The position numbers were made by a program, and so were the translations under genes. Source: Candidatus Thorarchaeota archaeon (GTDB lineage Archaea; Asgardarchaeota; Thorarchaeia; Thorarchaeales; Thorarchaeaceae). Taken from it: a DNA stretch of 45,982 nucleotides. The DNA is taken from positions 1-45,982 of the forward strand of contig JABCTJ010000093.1 of NCBI GenBank assembly GCA_018238375.1, given 5' to 3'. Below the pieces are notes generated by a model. The model saw only the letters and a program-made list of their open reading frames with translations. It made no database searches and was not told where the DNA came from. The stretch's first letter is position 1; each line of letters opens with the position of its first letter. This document shows positions 17,410 to 27,581 of this stretch, in pieces.

Positions 17410-18561
17410 CTAGAGCTTTGTGAAGCCTGCCACAGTTGCTTTGTCCAGTCTCTTAATCACTTCGACAAGCAGTTCAACTGCATTCTCAACATCGGACATG
17501 TCTAGCATGCCGTGATGGGAGTGAATATGACGAGTTGGGATCCCTATGAAAAGAGAGGGAGCGCCCATGCCTGTAAGATGGATTGCGCCTGCGTCAGTGC
17601 CACCGAATTTCAAGAATGCGGGCTGATATCTAAGATCCTTCTCCTTTGCGATATCTAGGACGAACTTGCGGAATCGCGGGTTTGGTATCATGGAACCATC
17701 TCCTGCAGAAATAGACACGCCGTTGCCCATCTTCTGAACCAGACCCTCAATACCCGGGACATCGCCTGAAATGTCTACATCGAGGGCAAAGCCAATGTCA
17801 GGCTGAAGCATCTGAGCGGCAGTACGAGCACCTCTCAGACCCACTTCCTCTTGGGTCGTGGATACGCAATATACCGTGTTAGGATGCGAAATCTTACCTT
17901 CGTAAAGTCGTCGTAAGACTTCCAACGCAATAAATACTCCAATCCGATCGTCGAATGCCTTTGCGACCGCAATAGTCACCTCGCGGGTTTCCTCCTTGGC
18001 ATCCTTGTCATCTTCATCCTTCTTCTCTTTGCGAGTTCGCTTCTCGGCCCTAAAGACGGCATGCGGAACAGCGGAGTCTCCAATTCGAATCCCCATCTCC
18101 TCCACATCCTTGGCGGAGGAGCAGCCAATATCAATGAACATCTTGTCCTTGGTTACAACTTTCTTGCGATTCGCGGGAGTCAGCACATGCGGCGGCGGAG
18201 CACCAATAACGCCAAAGACTTTCTTGTCACTTTCAGAGGGTTTGATGACTACTTGATGTCCCAACAGAACTTGGTCCCACCATCCACCAAGTTGATGGAA
18301 ACGTAGGAACCCCGTTTTTTCGATGTGGGTGATGACAAAACCGATTTCATCAATGTGTCCTGCAAGCATAATCTTGGGGCCTGAGTCACCCCTGCGAAAC
18401 ACAACAGAGCCAAGGCGATCATAGAGGATCTCGTCTGCATACTTCTTGCCGTATTCATGGGCGATTTTCTGAGCCTCGTGTTCGTGACCACTTGGGCCGA
18501 AGGCATTGCACAATTGTTCGAGAAATTTAATGTCAAGTTTGAAATCTGTCACAAGCTTCAC
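17410..18561 (-). CDS. M42-family aminopeptidase/endoglucanase
   Basis: LCNAFGPSGHE, MLAGHIDEIGFVI, AKAFDDRIGVF, TTQEEVGLRGARTAA, RHIHSHHGML. Confidence 0.95.
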   Translation of the reverse strand: MKLVTDFKLDIKFLEQLCNAFGPSGHEHEAQKIAHEYGKKYADEILYDRLGSVVFRRGDSGPKIMLAGHIDEIGFVITHIEKTGFLRFHQLGGWWDQVLLGHQVVIKPSESDKKVFGVIGAPPPHVLTPANRKKVVTKDKMFIDIGCSSAKDVEEMGIRIGDSAVPHAVFRAEKRTRKEKKDEDDKDAKEETREVTIAVAKAFDDRIGVFIALEVLRRLYEGKISHPNTVYCVSTTQEEVGLRGARTAAQMLQPDIGFALDVDISGDVPGIEGLVQKMGNGVSISAGDGSMIPNPRFRKFVLDIAKEKDLRYQPAFLKFGGTDAGAIHLTGMGAPSLFIGIPTRHIHSHHGMLDMSDVENAVELLVEVIKRLDKATVAGFTKL

Positions 18562-18636
18562 TTCAGCTGCTTTGAATGAAACTCAGGACACATAATTAGC
18601 AATTATATATAGCGGTCAGGGCGTCAGTGTTAATTG

Positions 18637-19176
18637 CTATGTAAGGCTTGCCGCGGCAAGCAGACGGAAGGCCGCCTCAACGTTTAGCCCGCTCAATGCA
18701 CTTGTTTCAAGATATCCATTGAGGCCATTTTCTTCCACAAACTGCTCGCACATCTCAGTTGAAATCACTCGTTCTTCGACAAGATCCACCTTATTCGCAA
18801 GCAAGATAATCGGAATCCTGTGACCCAAGGAACTCTCAGTTTCTTCAATCCATTTTGAAAGGTCTAGGAAGGTGTTCTTCCGGGTTGTGTCAAAGACAAG
18901 CAGTGCTCCCTTCGAGCCCTTGTAGTAACTGCTTCTGATGAAGTCGAATCGCTGTTGACCTGCCAGATCCCAAACAAGAAGCTTCACATTCACGAGGTTC
19001 CCAGTAGTGCTCTCTACGGTTACAGTTTTGACAGCGAACTGGCTGCCAATCGTCACGATGTACTGCTCGGTGAACTTGTGTGTCAGGAAACGGTTGACCA
19101 GTGCAGTCTTGCCGCTGCCCCCAGCGCCAATCAAGACCACCTTGCGCATAAACATTACTTCGCCTGACGATTGCAT
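18637..19176 (-). CDS. Ras/Rab-like small GTPase
   Basis: GAGGSGKTALVNRF, WDLAGQQRFDFIRSSYYKGSKGALLVFD, LANKVD, ETSA. Confidence 0.95.
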   Translation of the reverse strand: MQSSGEVMFMRKVVLIGAGGSGKTALVNRFLTHKFTEQYIVTIGSQFAVKTVTVESTTGNLVNVKLLVWDLAGQQRFDFIRSSYYKGSKGALLVFDTTRKNTFLDLSKWIEETESSLGHRIPIILLANKVDLVEERVISTEMCEQFVEENGLNGYLETSALSGLNVEAAFRLLAAASLT

Positions 19177-19397
19177 ACCTCAACCCTACATTGTTCGCTA
19201 TCAAATGCGTGGAATATCTTATGAGTGCTGCAAGAACAACAGCCTCCAAACATCCGATGCATTATTGAACTCGCTTAGACTCTATTTAGGCTTTGTCGGA
19301 CTGAACCCTCCTGAGGAAAGAATAAAATTCAGCCAAGGATTGGCGCGTTAGGAGCCCAAATATCTCACGAGCGAGAAGGAGTTATATCACGCTCACA

Positions 19398-19607
19398 ATG
19401 GATGAAAGAATGGGGGCACGCACTATGCGCCTAATCACAGTGAAGATGAGCGACATCTATGTCAAAGGCCTCGATAAGCTTGTAGAGATTGGAATGTACC
19501 CATCGCGTAGCGAGGCGATAAGAGTAGCAGTCCGAGACCTGCTGAGGAGAGAACTCTGGAATGATGGAATGCCGCTCGTAGACAGTGTAGATATTAACGC
19601 CGAGTAA
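19398..19607 (+). CDS. Ribbon-helix-helix (CopG-like) transcriptional regulator
   Basis: MRLITVKMSDIYVKGLDKLVEIGMYPSRSEAIRVAVRDLLRREL. Confidence 0.9.
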   Translation: MDERMGARTMRLITVKMSDIYVKGLDKLVEIGMYPSRSEAIRVAVRDLLRRELWNDGMPLVDSVDINAE

Positions 19608-19728
19608 CTGGAAAGCGCCGCGAGCTGAGGTAAGTTCATCGCTTTGCAATCTTTATCCCCACAACACACATTAGGGAACCAGATGATTCAAAGTTAAAGT
19701 CGTGCCATAATTGGGAGGCCAGAATTAA

Positions 19729-20244
19729 TTGAATTTCAAGATTCTCCTTAAGAGCTTCAAGTTCGCGTTTAGATCCAAGAAACGTGTGTTGTCATTCATT
19801 GTGGTGTATGCATTCCTATTCGTTACCGTTGCTAGAGGATTGGAAACTCCATCATGGTATCTGTACCTTGGCATGGCACTTGTTGTCGGCACATTCTACG
19901 CTATTTTAATCTCCCAGTTCAGGCGTCGGGACATATCCATCTTCAAATGTATAGGTTGGGACAACAGCAATGTCATGCTGCTTCTGGTTGGTGAGGTGGT
20001 CCTTGTATCACTATCAGCCTTTCTAATTCTGTTCCAGCTGAGTGTTGAGATAATTGGGCTTACAGCATACCTGGGTGGATTGGGTTCCGAACTGCTCTCC
20101 AGCCTCCACAGTGCAATAGTGATAGATGCTGGACTGCTGATAACGACTCTGCTTTGGATTGTAGTTCTTCAAATTCCAGGTTTGCTGCTTGCTCAGTTTC
20201 GAGCCACAAGAATACCACCAATGAGAGCACTTAGGGAGGAATAG
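19729..20244 (+). CDS. Minimal FtsX/MacB-type ABC permease
   Basis: About 4 TM segments, FRRRDISIFKCIGWDNSNVMLLLVGEVVLV and C-terminal PPMRALREE; immediately upstream of an ATPase. Confidence 0.7.
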   Translation: MNFKILLKSFKFAFRSKKRVLSFIVVYAFLFVTVARGLETPSWYLYLGMALVVGTFYAILISQFRRRDISIFKCIGWDNSNVMLLLVGEVVLVSLSAFLILFQLSVEIIGLTAYLGGLGSELLSSLHSAIVIDAGLLITTLLWIVVLQIPGLLLAQFRATRIPPMRALREE

Positions 20245-20246
20245 AG

Positions 20247-20933
20247 ATGGCGAATCCGATAATCCAAGTTGAGGGCGTGCATAAGGAATACGGGAAGGGT
20301 AAGAACACCGTCGCCGCCCTGAAGAATATCAATATCGAAATTCAACCGGGGGAGTTTATCGCGGTGGTTGGCCCCTCTGGCTGTGGGAAGTCCACTCTGC
20401 TTCATGTGATGTCAGGTTTGGAAGCACCAACATCTGGTCGAGTTCTGGTAGACAGCGTTGATGTTACTCTAATCAGTGAACGTGATCTCCCGAAGGTGAG
20501 AGCGCAGAAGATAGGCTTCGTATTCCAAGCATTTTTGCTTATTGAGGATCTTACAGCCTTCGAGAATGTTCAGTCAGTTTTGTGGCCGAATGAAGAAATC
20601 AGGAAGGAAAGACAGGAAGAGATGGCGCTTGAAGTGCTGCGCGAAGTTGACATGCTAGAGCGACGCGATCACTTCCCGCGACAGATGAGCGGTGGTGAAC
20701 AGCAACGCATAGCCATTGCAAGAGCCCTCGTCAATAGACCGCCGATTCTTTTCTGCGATGAGCCAACAGGAAATGTTGATTCAAAAACAGGCGACGCCAT
20801 ATTGAAGATAATCGCCCAGCTAAACAGAGAGAAGAAGATGACTGTGGTTCTCGTAACACATAATGATGCCCTCACAAAGTACGCCAAGCGAATCCTCAAG
20901 ATGAAAGACGGCGCCATAATTTCGGATAGATAG
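20247..20933 (+). CDS. ABC transporter ATP-binding protein (LolD/MacB type)
   Basis: Walker A GPSGCGKST, signature MSGGEQQRIAIARAL, Walker B ILFCDEPTGNVD. Confidence 0.97.
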   Translation: MANPIIQVEGVHKEYGKGKNTVAALKNINIEIQPGEFIAVVGPSGCGKSTLLHVMSGLEAPTSGRVLVDSVDVTLISERDLPKVRAQKIGFVFQAFLLIEDLTAFENVQSVLWPNEEIRKERQEEMALEVLREVDMLERRDHFPRQMSGGEQQRIAIARALVNRPPILFCDEPTGNVDSKTGDAILKIIAQLNREKKMTVVLVTHNDALTKYAKRILKMKDGAIISDR

Positions 20934-21033
20934 AAATCTTTGAAGGAAACACTCGAGCGGTCCATCGGACGCCGAACAAAGCTTTAGAAGCGGTTTCAGA
21001 GAGTTCACGCTAAGTCCTAGGAGATTTACAGAT

Positions 21034-21864
21034 ATGGAGTCCTCTGATTGCCTAGCTGCACAGCAAGAGGCTGAAGAGAAGGCAAGCAGAGGTAGCAACG
21101 AAGAGGCAACAGAGCTCTTCGCTCGCTCAGCGAAATGCTGGCAACGATGGGAATCCTTCGCAAAGGCCGCAGGTTGCTATGAGCGCGCGTATGAACATGC
21201 AATGCTGTCGCAACAGTACTCAAGGGCTGCAAGTCTGTTGATGAATGCAGGATCATCGTGGATTAAGCAGGGGGAACATGAGAAGTTCGAGATAGACTGT
21301 CAAATAGCTGCAGAAGCCCACATAATGGCCGCTGAGGAGGAAAAGGATCCTAAGCACTTCGTTGTGGGCGCATTCTGTGCAATAACCGGCGGCGACCTTG
21401 AGATGGCAAAACAGTTGATTCATGCGGCAGTGGAAACTACAAGGGGCCAAGTAAAGGAACTTATCAATCTCGCACTGATGCTGAGCGAGTATCAGTTTGG
21501 AGAGGCAGACCGATACATCGAGTCTACGATAGTGGAAATCCATGACCGGGATAAAATCCGTGAGGTGCGCAAAATCTTTGAACTAGTTTTTGCTGGTTTT
21601 GTTAGAACCTCACTAGAGTCCGAAGCTGCACTGACGATTGTCAGTCTAGTCGAGAGCACAGGCTTAGAAAACACCAAAGTGGAGAAACTTGTCAGAAAAG
21701 GTGTTGAAGAGGGTCTTATTCCAGCCTACTTTGATAGTGAATCGAAAGAGCTAGTCATTGACGCGGACAGGTATGATATGGAGGCTCTCGAGTTGAGGCA
21801 AGGCCCTATTCTTAGTAGAGACCTTAAGGATCCGGGAGCGTGGGACATCGACACGGATGAATGA
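21034..21864 (+). CDS. Alpha-solenoid (alpha-SNAP/TPR-like) protein with possible PCI-like winged helix at C-terminus
   Basis: ATELFARSAKCWQRWESFAKAAGCYERAYEHAMLSQQYSRAASLLMNAGSSWIKQGEHEKF; C-terminal VSLVESTGLENTKVEKLVRKGVEEGLIPAYFDSESKELVID. Confidence 0.6.
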   Translation: MESSDCLAAQQEAEEKASRGSNEEATELFARSAKCWQRWESFAKAAGCYERAYEHAMLSQQYSRAASLLMNAGSSWIKQGEHEKFEIDCQIAAEAHIMAAEEEKDPKHFVVGAFCAITGGDLEMAKQLIHAAVETTRGQVKELINLALMLSEYQFGEADRYIESTIVEIHDRDKIREVRKIFELVFAGFVRTSLESEAALTIVSLVESTGLENTKVEKLVRKGVEEGLIPAYFDSESKELVIDADRYDMEALELRQGPILSRDLKDPGAWDIDTDE

Positions 21865-21961
21865 ATGACCTCAAACCGATATTCTTCCATCTTAATGCTC
21901 TGAGAAATTCTTTTTAGGACGATTGCTGACGCATGCTTAGTTCACCCTCTATGAAACATAG

Positions 21962-22192
21962 GTGTCGCTGATGGGTCAAGGGATGAAATGGCTACAATGT
22001 CCAGTCTGCAAGCAGACAATTTACTGGAAAATCCCAGAAGCTGCAATGAAAGAAGTGAAGCGATTCCCTGCCGCAATAATCATCAAGCACGATGACCACT
22101 ACCTAATTGTGTACGTGGATAGCCATCTTCAGCTTGCGGACACAGAAATAGCCAGTGCATTCGTAGAAGGAATGGCGCAGAAGAAGGAGTAG
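21962..22192 (+). CDS. Small hypothetical protein with single CPVC motif
   Basis: MKWLQCPVCKQTIYWKIPEAAMKEVKRFPAAIIIKHDDHYLIVYVD; plausible in-frame starts. Confidence 0.6.
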   Translation: MSLMGQGMKWLQCPVCKQTIYWKIPEAAMKEVKRFPAAIIIKHDDHYLIVYVDSHLQLADTEIASAFVEGMAQKKE

Positions 22193-22213
22193 TTGAATTC
22201 TCTTCGCGAGTAT

Positions 22214-22795
22214 CTACTGCTGAACGCCGAATGGTACTGCAAGTCCATTATCGTAGGCCCACTCAAGCACTCTGGATGCCTGCGCACTGGCCATGTTCCA
22301 AGTCTTGAGATAAGAAACAAGACGCTCGACCCCGATCACCCAGTCAGACAGCAATTCTTCAATCCTTCGTCGGATGTTTGGTTCTTTGACCTCTTTCAGT
22401 ATGGGAAGAAGACTGCCAACCAGACTTTGCGATAGCACGAGTATTGTTTCCAATCTGGCGACCCACTCTTCCCGAGGCAGGCCTTGCAAGGTCTGAGCTA
22501 CCGCGAGGTGGTAGTCGTACTGTGCGGTGAAATACCTCAGACGCCAGCCGAGTACCTCTAGCACCAACGAACGGTGAGCAGCGGTTGGTGCCGTCTTCAT
22601 CATTAGTGAGAGAAAGCGTTCATGCATCTCATCGGCAGACTGGCTTGCTTCAAAGAACAGAGCCATTGCCTGCTGATAGTCTTCCGTAGCAAGGCATGCT
22701 TCTGCTTGTTTAGATGCTTTCCTAAACTGCTCGAGAACCCTTCGAGTTCTTCCGGCTATGTCAGGAGTTGATCTGCTTTCATTAGATCCCGTCAC
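22214..22795 (-). CDS. Hypothetical alpha-helical protein
   Basis: 193 aa ORF, predominantly helical; no recognised family. Confidence 0.6.
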   Translation of the reverse strand: MTGSNESRSTPDIAGRTRRVLEQFRKASKQAEACLATEDYQQAMALFFEASQSADEMHERFLSLMMKTAPTAAHRSLVLEVLGWRLRYFTAQYDYHLAVAQTLQGLPREEWVARLETILVLSQSLVGSLLPILKEVKEPNIRRRIEELLSDWVIGVERLVSYLKTWNMASAQASRVLEWAYDNGLAVPFGVQQ

Positions 22796-22908
22796 TTTTT
22801 ACACCAGCTAACTCATCTGTCCGTATGGTGTTTCATCTCATAGATTTCAGGTCAATAATCACCCTAAAACAAATCTATGATGTCCTCGCTCATTGTGGAG
22901 GCCCCAAA

Positions 22909-23898
22909 TCAGCTCAGGTCGAGTGACAAGGGAGGCTTATTCTTCCGCTTGAACTCCTCAGTTGCATTGGTCCAGTTCATGAATGCTTCATTCGGGGGAT
23001 ACTCCACGTAGAGTTTTTCGCGCTTCGCCTCAAGTAATTGGTTCTCAAGACCAGCCAGCTGTGCCATGGTGATGAGATTGTTGCCAACCTTTGAAGCAAC
23101 ATCTATGGCTGGTGATAGCCAAGACTCCCAATGTAGAGACCTCAACAAGTGATGGTCCACCACAAGTGTAGGGATTTGCGACGCGAGCTCGGTTATGGCT
23201 GAAAGCGCGGAGGCTTTGTCCGCCTCCTCAAATTGACTGAGATAGATGGGGGGACCTCCGATTATGGCAAGGTCTGCACGAGAAGATATGCAATACTCAA
23301 ACGCCTGTTGAGCAACTGGACCTTGAACATCCGGCGCAAACAGGACTTTTTTCCCGCCGTGGCTAATTACCGTGGCAATAACATAACCAAGGAAGGTTGA
23401 TTCTGGACCGTGCGGCAGTGGTTGAGAATACGTGACTAGAGTGTCACCAAAATTCCAAGATTGGCCATCAGCCCATCGAATCTCCCCTACTATTCCATCC
23501 AAGTCGTTTTGGAAGGAGTGTGCTCTGCGCTTCTGAGAGCGATTGATGTATGATCTGGCGTCTTTCGCAAGAACTGTCTTCCCCTCGAACATGCGTTGAC
23601 GCTCTTCCCGGGAACCGAACGTATGCATGAAGTCGGTGAATCCCGGTCGTACGTGGTCATAATGATAGTGTGATATAGAAAGTATGTCTGCTTTCTTAGC
23701 TGATACAAAGATTGACTCCAGGGATTTCAGAAGAAGTTCATACTCTAATGGGTGTGGCTCAAGTCGATACCTCTTGGAGAGTGCTGCCGACGGGTCAAGA
23801 ACAATGGAGAGATCCGGAGTTTTAACTTGGATGCATAAGGAACGTACGCCCATACTCTCTGCTGCCAGAGGTGTTATTTCCATCTCACCCAGAATCAC
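22909..23898 (-). CDS. MBL-fold metallohydrolase (UPF0282-like)
   Basis: SISHYHYDHVRPGF, LFAPDVQGP, LVVDHHLLR. Confidence 0.85.
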   Translation of the reverse strand: MILGEMEITPLAAESMGVRSLCIQVKTPDLSIVLDPSAALSKRYRLEPHPLEYELLLKSLESIFVSAKKADILSISHYHYDHVRPGFTDFMHTFGSREERQRMFEGKTVLAKDARSYINRSQKRRAHSFQNDLDGIVGEIRWADGQSWNFGDTLVTYSQPLPHGPESTFLGYVIATVISHGGKKVLFAPDVQGPVAQQAFEYCISSRADLAIIGGPPIYLSQFEEADKASALSAITELASQIPTLVVDHHLLRSLHWESWLSPAIDVASKVGNNLITMAQLAGLENQLLEAKREKLYVEYPPNEAFMNWTNATEEFKRKNKPPLSLDLS

Positions 23899-24404
23899 GC
23901 ATCTGCCTTCCTGTAATAGTTGAGGTGATATCGGGTTCCGTCATGCAAGAGCTCTGCTTCGTACATTCCGGACCAACCAGCTGCGACATTGAAGCTTTGG
24001 AACATATGCCAATCAGATGGAAGGAAATCTGCATCCTTCCCAAGAACCTCATCCAATGTGAAGAGCTTCAAATCACCCTCTCGATGGCTGTTTTTGAAGT
24101 CATCAATTTCGGCATAACCAACGAAAATCAGAAAGTGAGCGGAGAGCTCCTGATTCGACGTAAGCAGACGTTCCGAAACCATTCCACGAGATTCATAGTT
24201 CCGAACTCCTGTTGCGCCGGTTTCTTCCATGACCTCTCGTACTGCGGCATCATGTATATGCTCCCCGAGATTCACTTTCCCACCGACCATGCTCCATAGA
24301 TTTTCGTACGGCGGCTTGCGACGCTTAATGAACAGATATTGATCAGCACACCGTAGAATTGTAATCGCGATTGGCACTAGACTAGCCATCGTGTGGTTCA
24401 CCAA
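23895..24404 (-). CDS. NUDIX hydrolase
   Basis: Nudix box GGKVNLGEHIHDAAVREVMEETGA; 4-bp overlap with the downstream MBL gene. Confidence 0.93.
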   Translation of the reverse strand: MVNHTMASLVPIAITILRCADQYLFIKRRKPPYENLWSMVGGKVNLGEHIHDAAVREVMEETGATGVRNYESRGMVSERLLTSNQELSAHFLIFVGYAEIDDFKNSHREGDLKLFTLDEVLGKDADFLPSDWHMFQSFNVAAGWSGMYEAELLHDGTRYHLNYYRKADA

Positions 24405-24547
24405 CTATTGAACTAGGAAAGCAGGAGCGTGGCTTTAAATCTAGGGAAGGTGTGATTGCATAGATTCGAATTCATGCAAGATGATGCATAGGGAATTAGA
24501 GGTAACATTCTTAGCAACCACATCCCAATTGCAGTCAGGTCTTTGCG

Positions 24548-26026
24548 TTGGGAAACATTCTGTGTGACGAGAACAGAACGAGGATATTGGCGACGATAAC
24601 GCCCTCCAAGAGCGAAATCCTTGCTCAACAGGAAATCATCAAGAATCTCACTCACGCACTCGAACAACAAGCAAGGGTCCAAGGGCGAATCTACTCGTTC
24701 ATTGAAGCTCAAGGCTCCACAGGCAAGAAACAAACACAATTGAAAGATGCAGCTGACATCGATCTATTTGTAGGGCTCAGACCAGATGATTACTCGGAAA
24801 TCCTGTCACTCCCAGCGACTGAGCGGCACCGGGCACTTGATGTAACGCTTGACGAGATTGTGGAAAAGTGGTTTATTCCAACAGTTCAAGATTTGAAAGT
24901 TCACGATGTGCAGAAAACCTTCTCACAACATCCATACCTATCGTTGAAGATGGATGGACTTGACATCGACATATTATGCTGTTTCGATATTTCCCAAGCC
25001 GAAATCATGTCAAAAGGACCCATAACAGCCGTGGACAGGACTGTTCATCACTCATGTTATATCGCCGACTGCCTGACAGAGAAGATGAGGGAGGATGTGC
25101 GACTTCTCAAATCATTTGTGCGTGCCAGTCATGCTTATGGCGACATGTGTGCAGTGGGAAGAATGGGCTTCACCGGGTACGCACTGGAACTTCTTGTAGT
25201 CGCCGCGGGTTCACTCGATAGTGCATTGAAAGCATTGGCTGCCCTAGATCAAGCCCCCCACGACCCTCTGAGTCGATCACTGAAGCAACTGAAGAAGATT
25301 CCAGCTTTTCGCGATGACGTCATCTTCGTTATAGATCCTGTTGACGTTGGAAGGAACGTGGCTTCTAGTTTTTCACCCCGAGCATACAGATGGCTGAAGA
25401 AGAGAATTCAAGAGATGAGGAGCGAAGCAAAAGCACAGAAGCACGAAGTGGTAATGGGTGCGTTTCTGGAAAGACCAATCCCCACAACCATTTTGCCTGA
25501 CTGGCTTGTTCCCCATGCCTTGGCATACGAGTTTGCGTCTGATGGGTCTGTGCATTACACTGTTCTCAGAGATAAGCTATACAGGCTAGCACGGAAGGTT
25601 TCTTCCCAATTGAAACGTGAACGGACTGGAGAATCAAGATTCGGAAACATCTTGACTGAAGTGTACTTCGAAGATGCTACATTCTCGATTGGTTTCTTAA
25701 TTGAGAGTCCTGCTGCTGAAGAATCGTATGAACGAAAAGGGCCGCCAGCAGAACTCAATGAGGGAGCGAGAGAGTTTAGGAAAACACACAAGGAAGTATC
25801 TGAGAGAGATGGATTCCTGTGGACCATTGCGAGAAGGGGATGGACAGATGCCTTTGCGCTTGCTGATAATATTGTAGATCGGAACCCCATAAATGGGCTC
25901 ACCCGCTGTCCTGACAGGGGAATAGTTTCTGCTAGAGTGTTGAATACGCTCTATCTGTATGCGGTTCCTGTGGAAAACGTTTTGCTCGAACAATGGCAAG
26001 GATTTAAGGAGCAAGGCACTGAGTAA
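24548..26026 (+). CDS. cca: Archaeal (class I) CCA tRNA nucleotidyltransferase; exact start uncertain
   Basis: EAQGSTGKKQTQLKDAADIDLFVGL nucleotidyltransferase motif, VRLLKSFVRASHAYGD, GRMGFTGYALELLV. Confidence 0.92.
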   Translation: MGNILCDENRTRILATITPSKSEILAQQEIIKNLTHALEQQARVQGRIYSFIEAQGSTGKKQTQLKDAADIDLFVGLRPDDYSEILSLPATERHRALDVTLDEIVEKWFIPTVQDLKVHDVQKTFSQHPYLSLKMDGLDIDILCCFDISQAEIMSKGPITAVDRTVHHSCYIADCLTEKMREDVRLLKSFVRASHAYGDMCAVGRMGFTGYALELLVVAAGSLDSALKALAALDQAPHDPLSRSLKQLKKIPAFRDDVIFVIDPVDVGRNVASSFSPRAYRWLKKRIQEMRSEAKAQKHEVVMGAFLERPIPTTILPDWLVPHALAYEFASDGSVHYTVLRDKLYRLARKVSSQLKRERTGESRFGNILTEVYFEDATFSIGFLIESPAAEESYERKGPPAELNEGAREFRKTHKEVSERDGFLWTIARRGWTDAFALADNIVDRNPINGLTRCPDRGIVSARVLNTLYLYAVPVENVLLEQWQGFKEQGTE

Positions 26027-26041
26027 ACTAAGTGACCAATC

Positions 26042-27112
26042 GTGCCATCAGGGATTGCATTCATTTCTCACCCGAAGTCCATTCTTCATAGACAGCCCTT
26101 TCCAAGGCCGCATCTTGAGTCCTTTGATAGTCCTATCAGAGTTCAGATGGCTGAGAAACATCTGTCAGAGAGAGGTATGCTCCAGACAATGAGTAGAGTG
26201 AAAGCACCCAAGGCGACTCCAGAGGATGCCCTGCTCGTTCATTCTGCATATCTCGTTGACACTGTTGGGTTAATGTCAGATTTGGGCAGCGGGGAGCTTG
26301 GTGAGGGAGCCTATGCAAGTCCGGACCTTCTGGAAACAGCCCTCATAGCGATTGGAGGTTCTATGAAGGCAGCGGAGATTGTGGTGTCAGAAGAAGCTAG
26401 ACACGCATTCGCATTGGTGAGACCTCCGGGGCATCATGCAAGTGTGTCAACACCAATGGGGCTCTGCTACTTCAACAACGTCGCAATCGCAGTGAAACAC
26501 ATCATGAAACGCCACGGTATCAAACGTGTATCAATTCTGGATTTCGACGCCCATCATGGAAATGGCACATCCGAGATATTCTACACGCACCCGGGAGTCC
26601 AGTACATCTCGCTACACGAATATGACTACGAGAACTTCGGATTGGGGCATTACGAGGAGATTGGCTACGGAAAAGGAAAAGGTACAAACATCAACATTCC
26701 CTTGCTTGAAGCGTCTCCTGACGTTTCCTACAAGACGGCAATAGAGAGAGTTGTGCGACCCGTTCTTGAATCCTTCAAGCCCGAAGTTATTGCTGTTTCA
26801 GCAGGCTACGACCCACACTATGCCGACCCTGTTGGCAATATGAATGTCGACAGCTCGACGTTCTGGGAGTTCGGACATGCTGTCAATGAGATTGTAAGTA
26901 CACTTGGAGCAAAGGGATCATTCTGGGTTCTTGAGGGAGGGTATAATCCTCTAGTTCTTGGCCCCTGCATTGAAACAAGCCTCCAAGGGCTACAGGGGAA
27001 GAGAAAAGAGAAACTCGATGATCAAGTTATTCGAGAAGTAGAAGATGAGCTCGTCGACGCCAACAACCAAGTGTTTGACAAAGTCCTAGAAACCCTAGCC
27101 CCCTTCATGTAA
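26042..27112 (+). CDS. Histone deacetylase-family protein
   Basis: LVRPPGHHAS, GLCYFNNVAIAVKH, SILDFDAHHGNGTSEIFY, VSAGYDPHYADP, LEGGYNPLVL. Confidence 0.95.
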   Translation: MPSGIAFISHPKSILHRQPFPRPHLESFDSPIRVQMAEKHLSERGMLQTMSRVKAPKATPEDALLVHSAYLVDTVGLMSDLGSGELGEGAYASPDLLETALIAIGGSMKAAEIVVSEEARHAFALVRPPGHHASVSTPMGLCYFNNVAIAVKHIMKRHGIKRVSILDFDAHHGNGTSEIFYTHPGVQYISLHEYDYENFGLGHYEEIGYGKGKGTNINIPLLEASPDVSYKTAIERVVRPVLESFKPEVIAVSAGYDPHYADPVGNMNVDSSTFWEFGHAVNEIVSTLGAKGSFWVLEGGYNPLVLGPCIETSLQGLQGKRKEKLDDQVIREVEDELVDANNQVFDKVLETLAPFM

Positions 27113-27202
27113 CTTTATTTCCAGCGTCCTACACTCCGACGGCATGGACAAGATTTTAAGGTCAACCGGCATGGGCGGCTCAAGAACGAGTTACGGTGGA
27201 AC

Positions 27203-27502
27203 GTGGAAGTGGCCAAAAAAAGAAAATCTGGTGGGCGCTCGAAAGGCAGCTCCGGTAAATCGAAAACTGTCCAGTGTTCGAAATGCGGACGTATGATCCC
27301 CGTAGACAAGGCGAAACGTCATACTAAGCGGGTTTCGCTTGTAGACTATCAACTTGCGCGAGAACTGAGACAGCAAGGAAGCTTCATACAGACCAAGCAA
27401 ATCACGCAATACTATTGTGTAAGCTGTGCTGTGCATACTGGCAGAGTTCAGATTCGACAAGCCAGCGAGAGGAAGACTGTACCGCGCCGTCGACGCTATT
27501 AG
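27203..27502 (+). CDS. Ribosomal protein eS26
   Basis: KKRKSGGRSKGSSGKSKTVQCSKCGRMIPVDKAKR... and YYCVSCAVHTGRVQIRQASERKTVPRRRRY match S26e architecture. Confidence 0.9.
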   Translation: MEVAKKRKSGGRSKGSSGKSKTVQCSKCGRMIPVDKAKRHTKRVSLVDYQLARELRQQGSFIQTKQITQYYCVSCAVHTGRVQIRQASERKTVPRRRRY

Positions 27503-27581
27503 GTAAAATTGCAAGATGTCCGTCTATCGAAGTAACCCTACAACAGAAGGCTAATGGAATCTCACCTAGCTGGTACTCCAA

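Noticed and set aside
26042-27112. HDAC-family gene as evidence for eukaryote-like chromatin regulation
   Set aside because: HDAC/acetoin-utilisation-type deacetylases are widespread in bacteria and archaea; presence alone says little.
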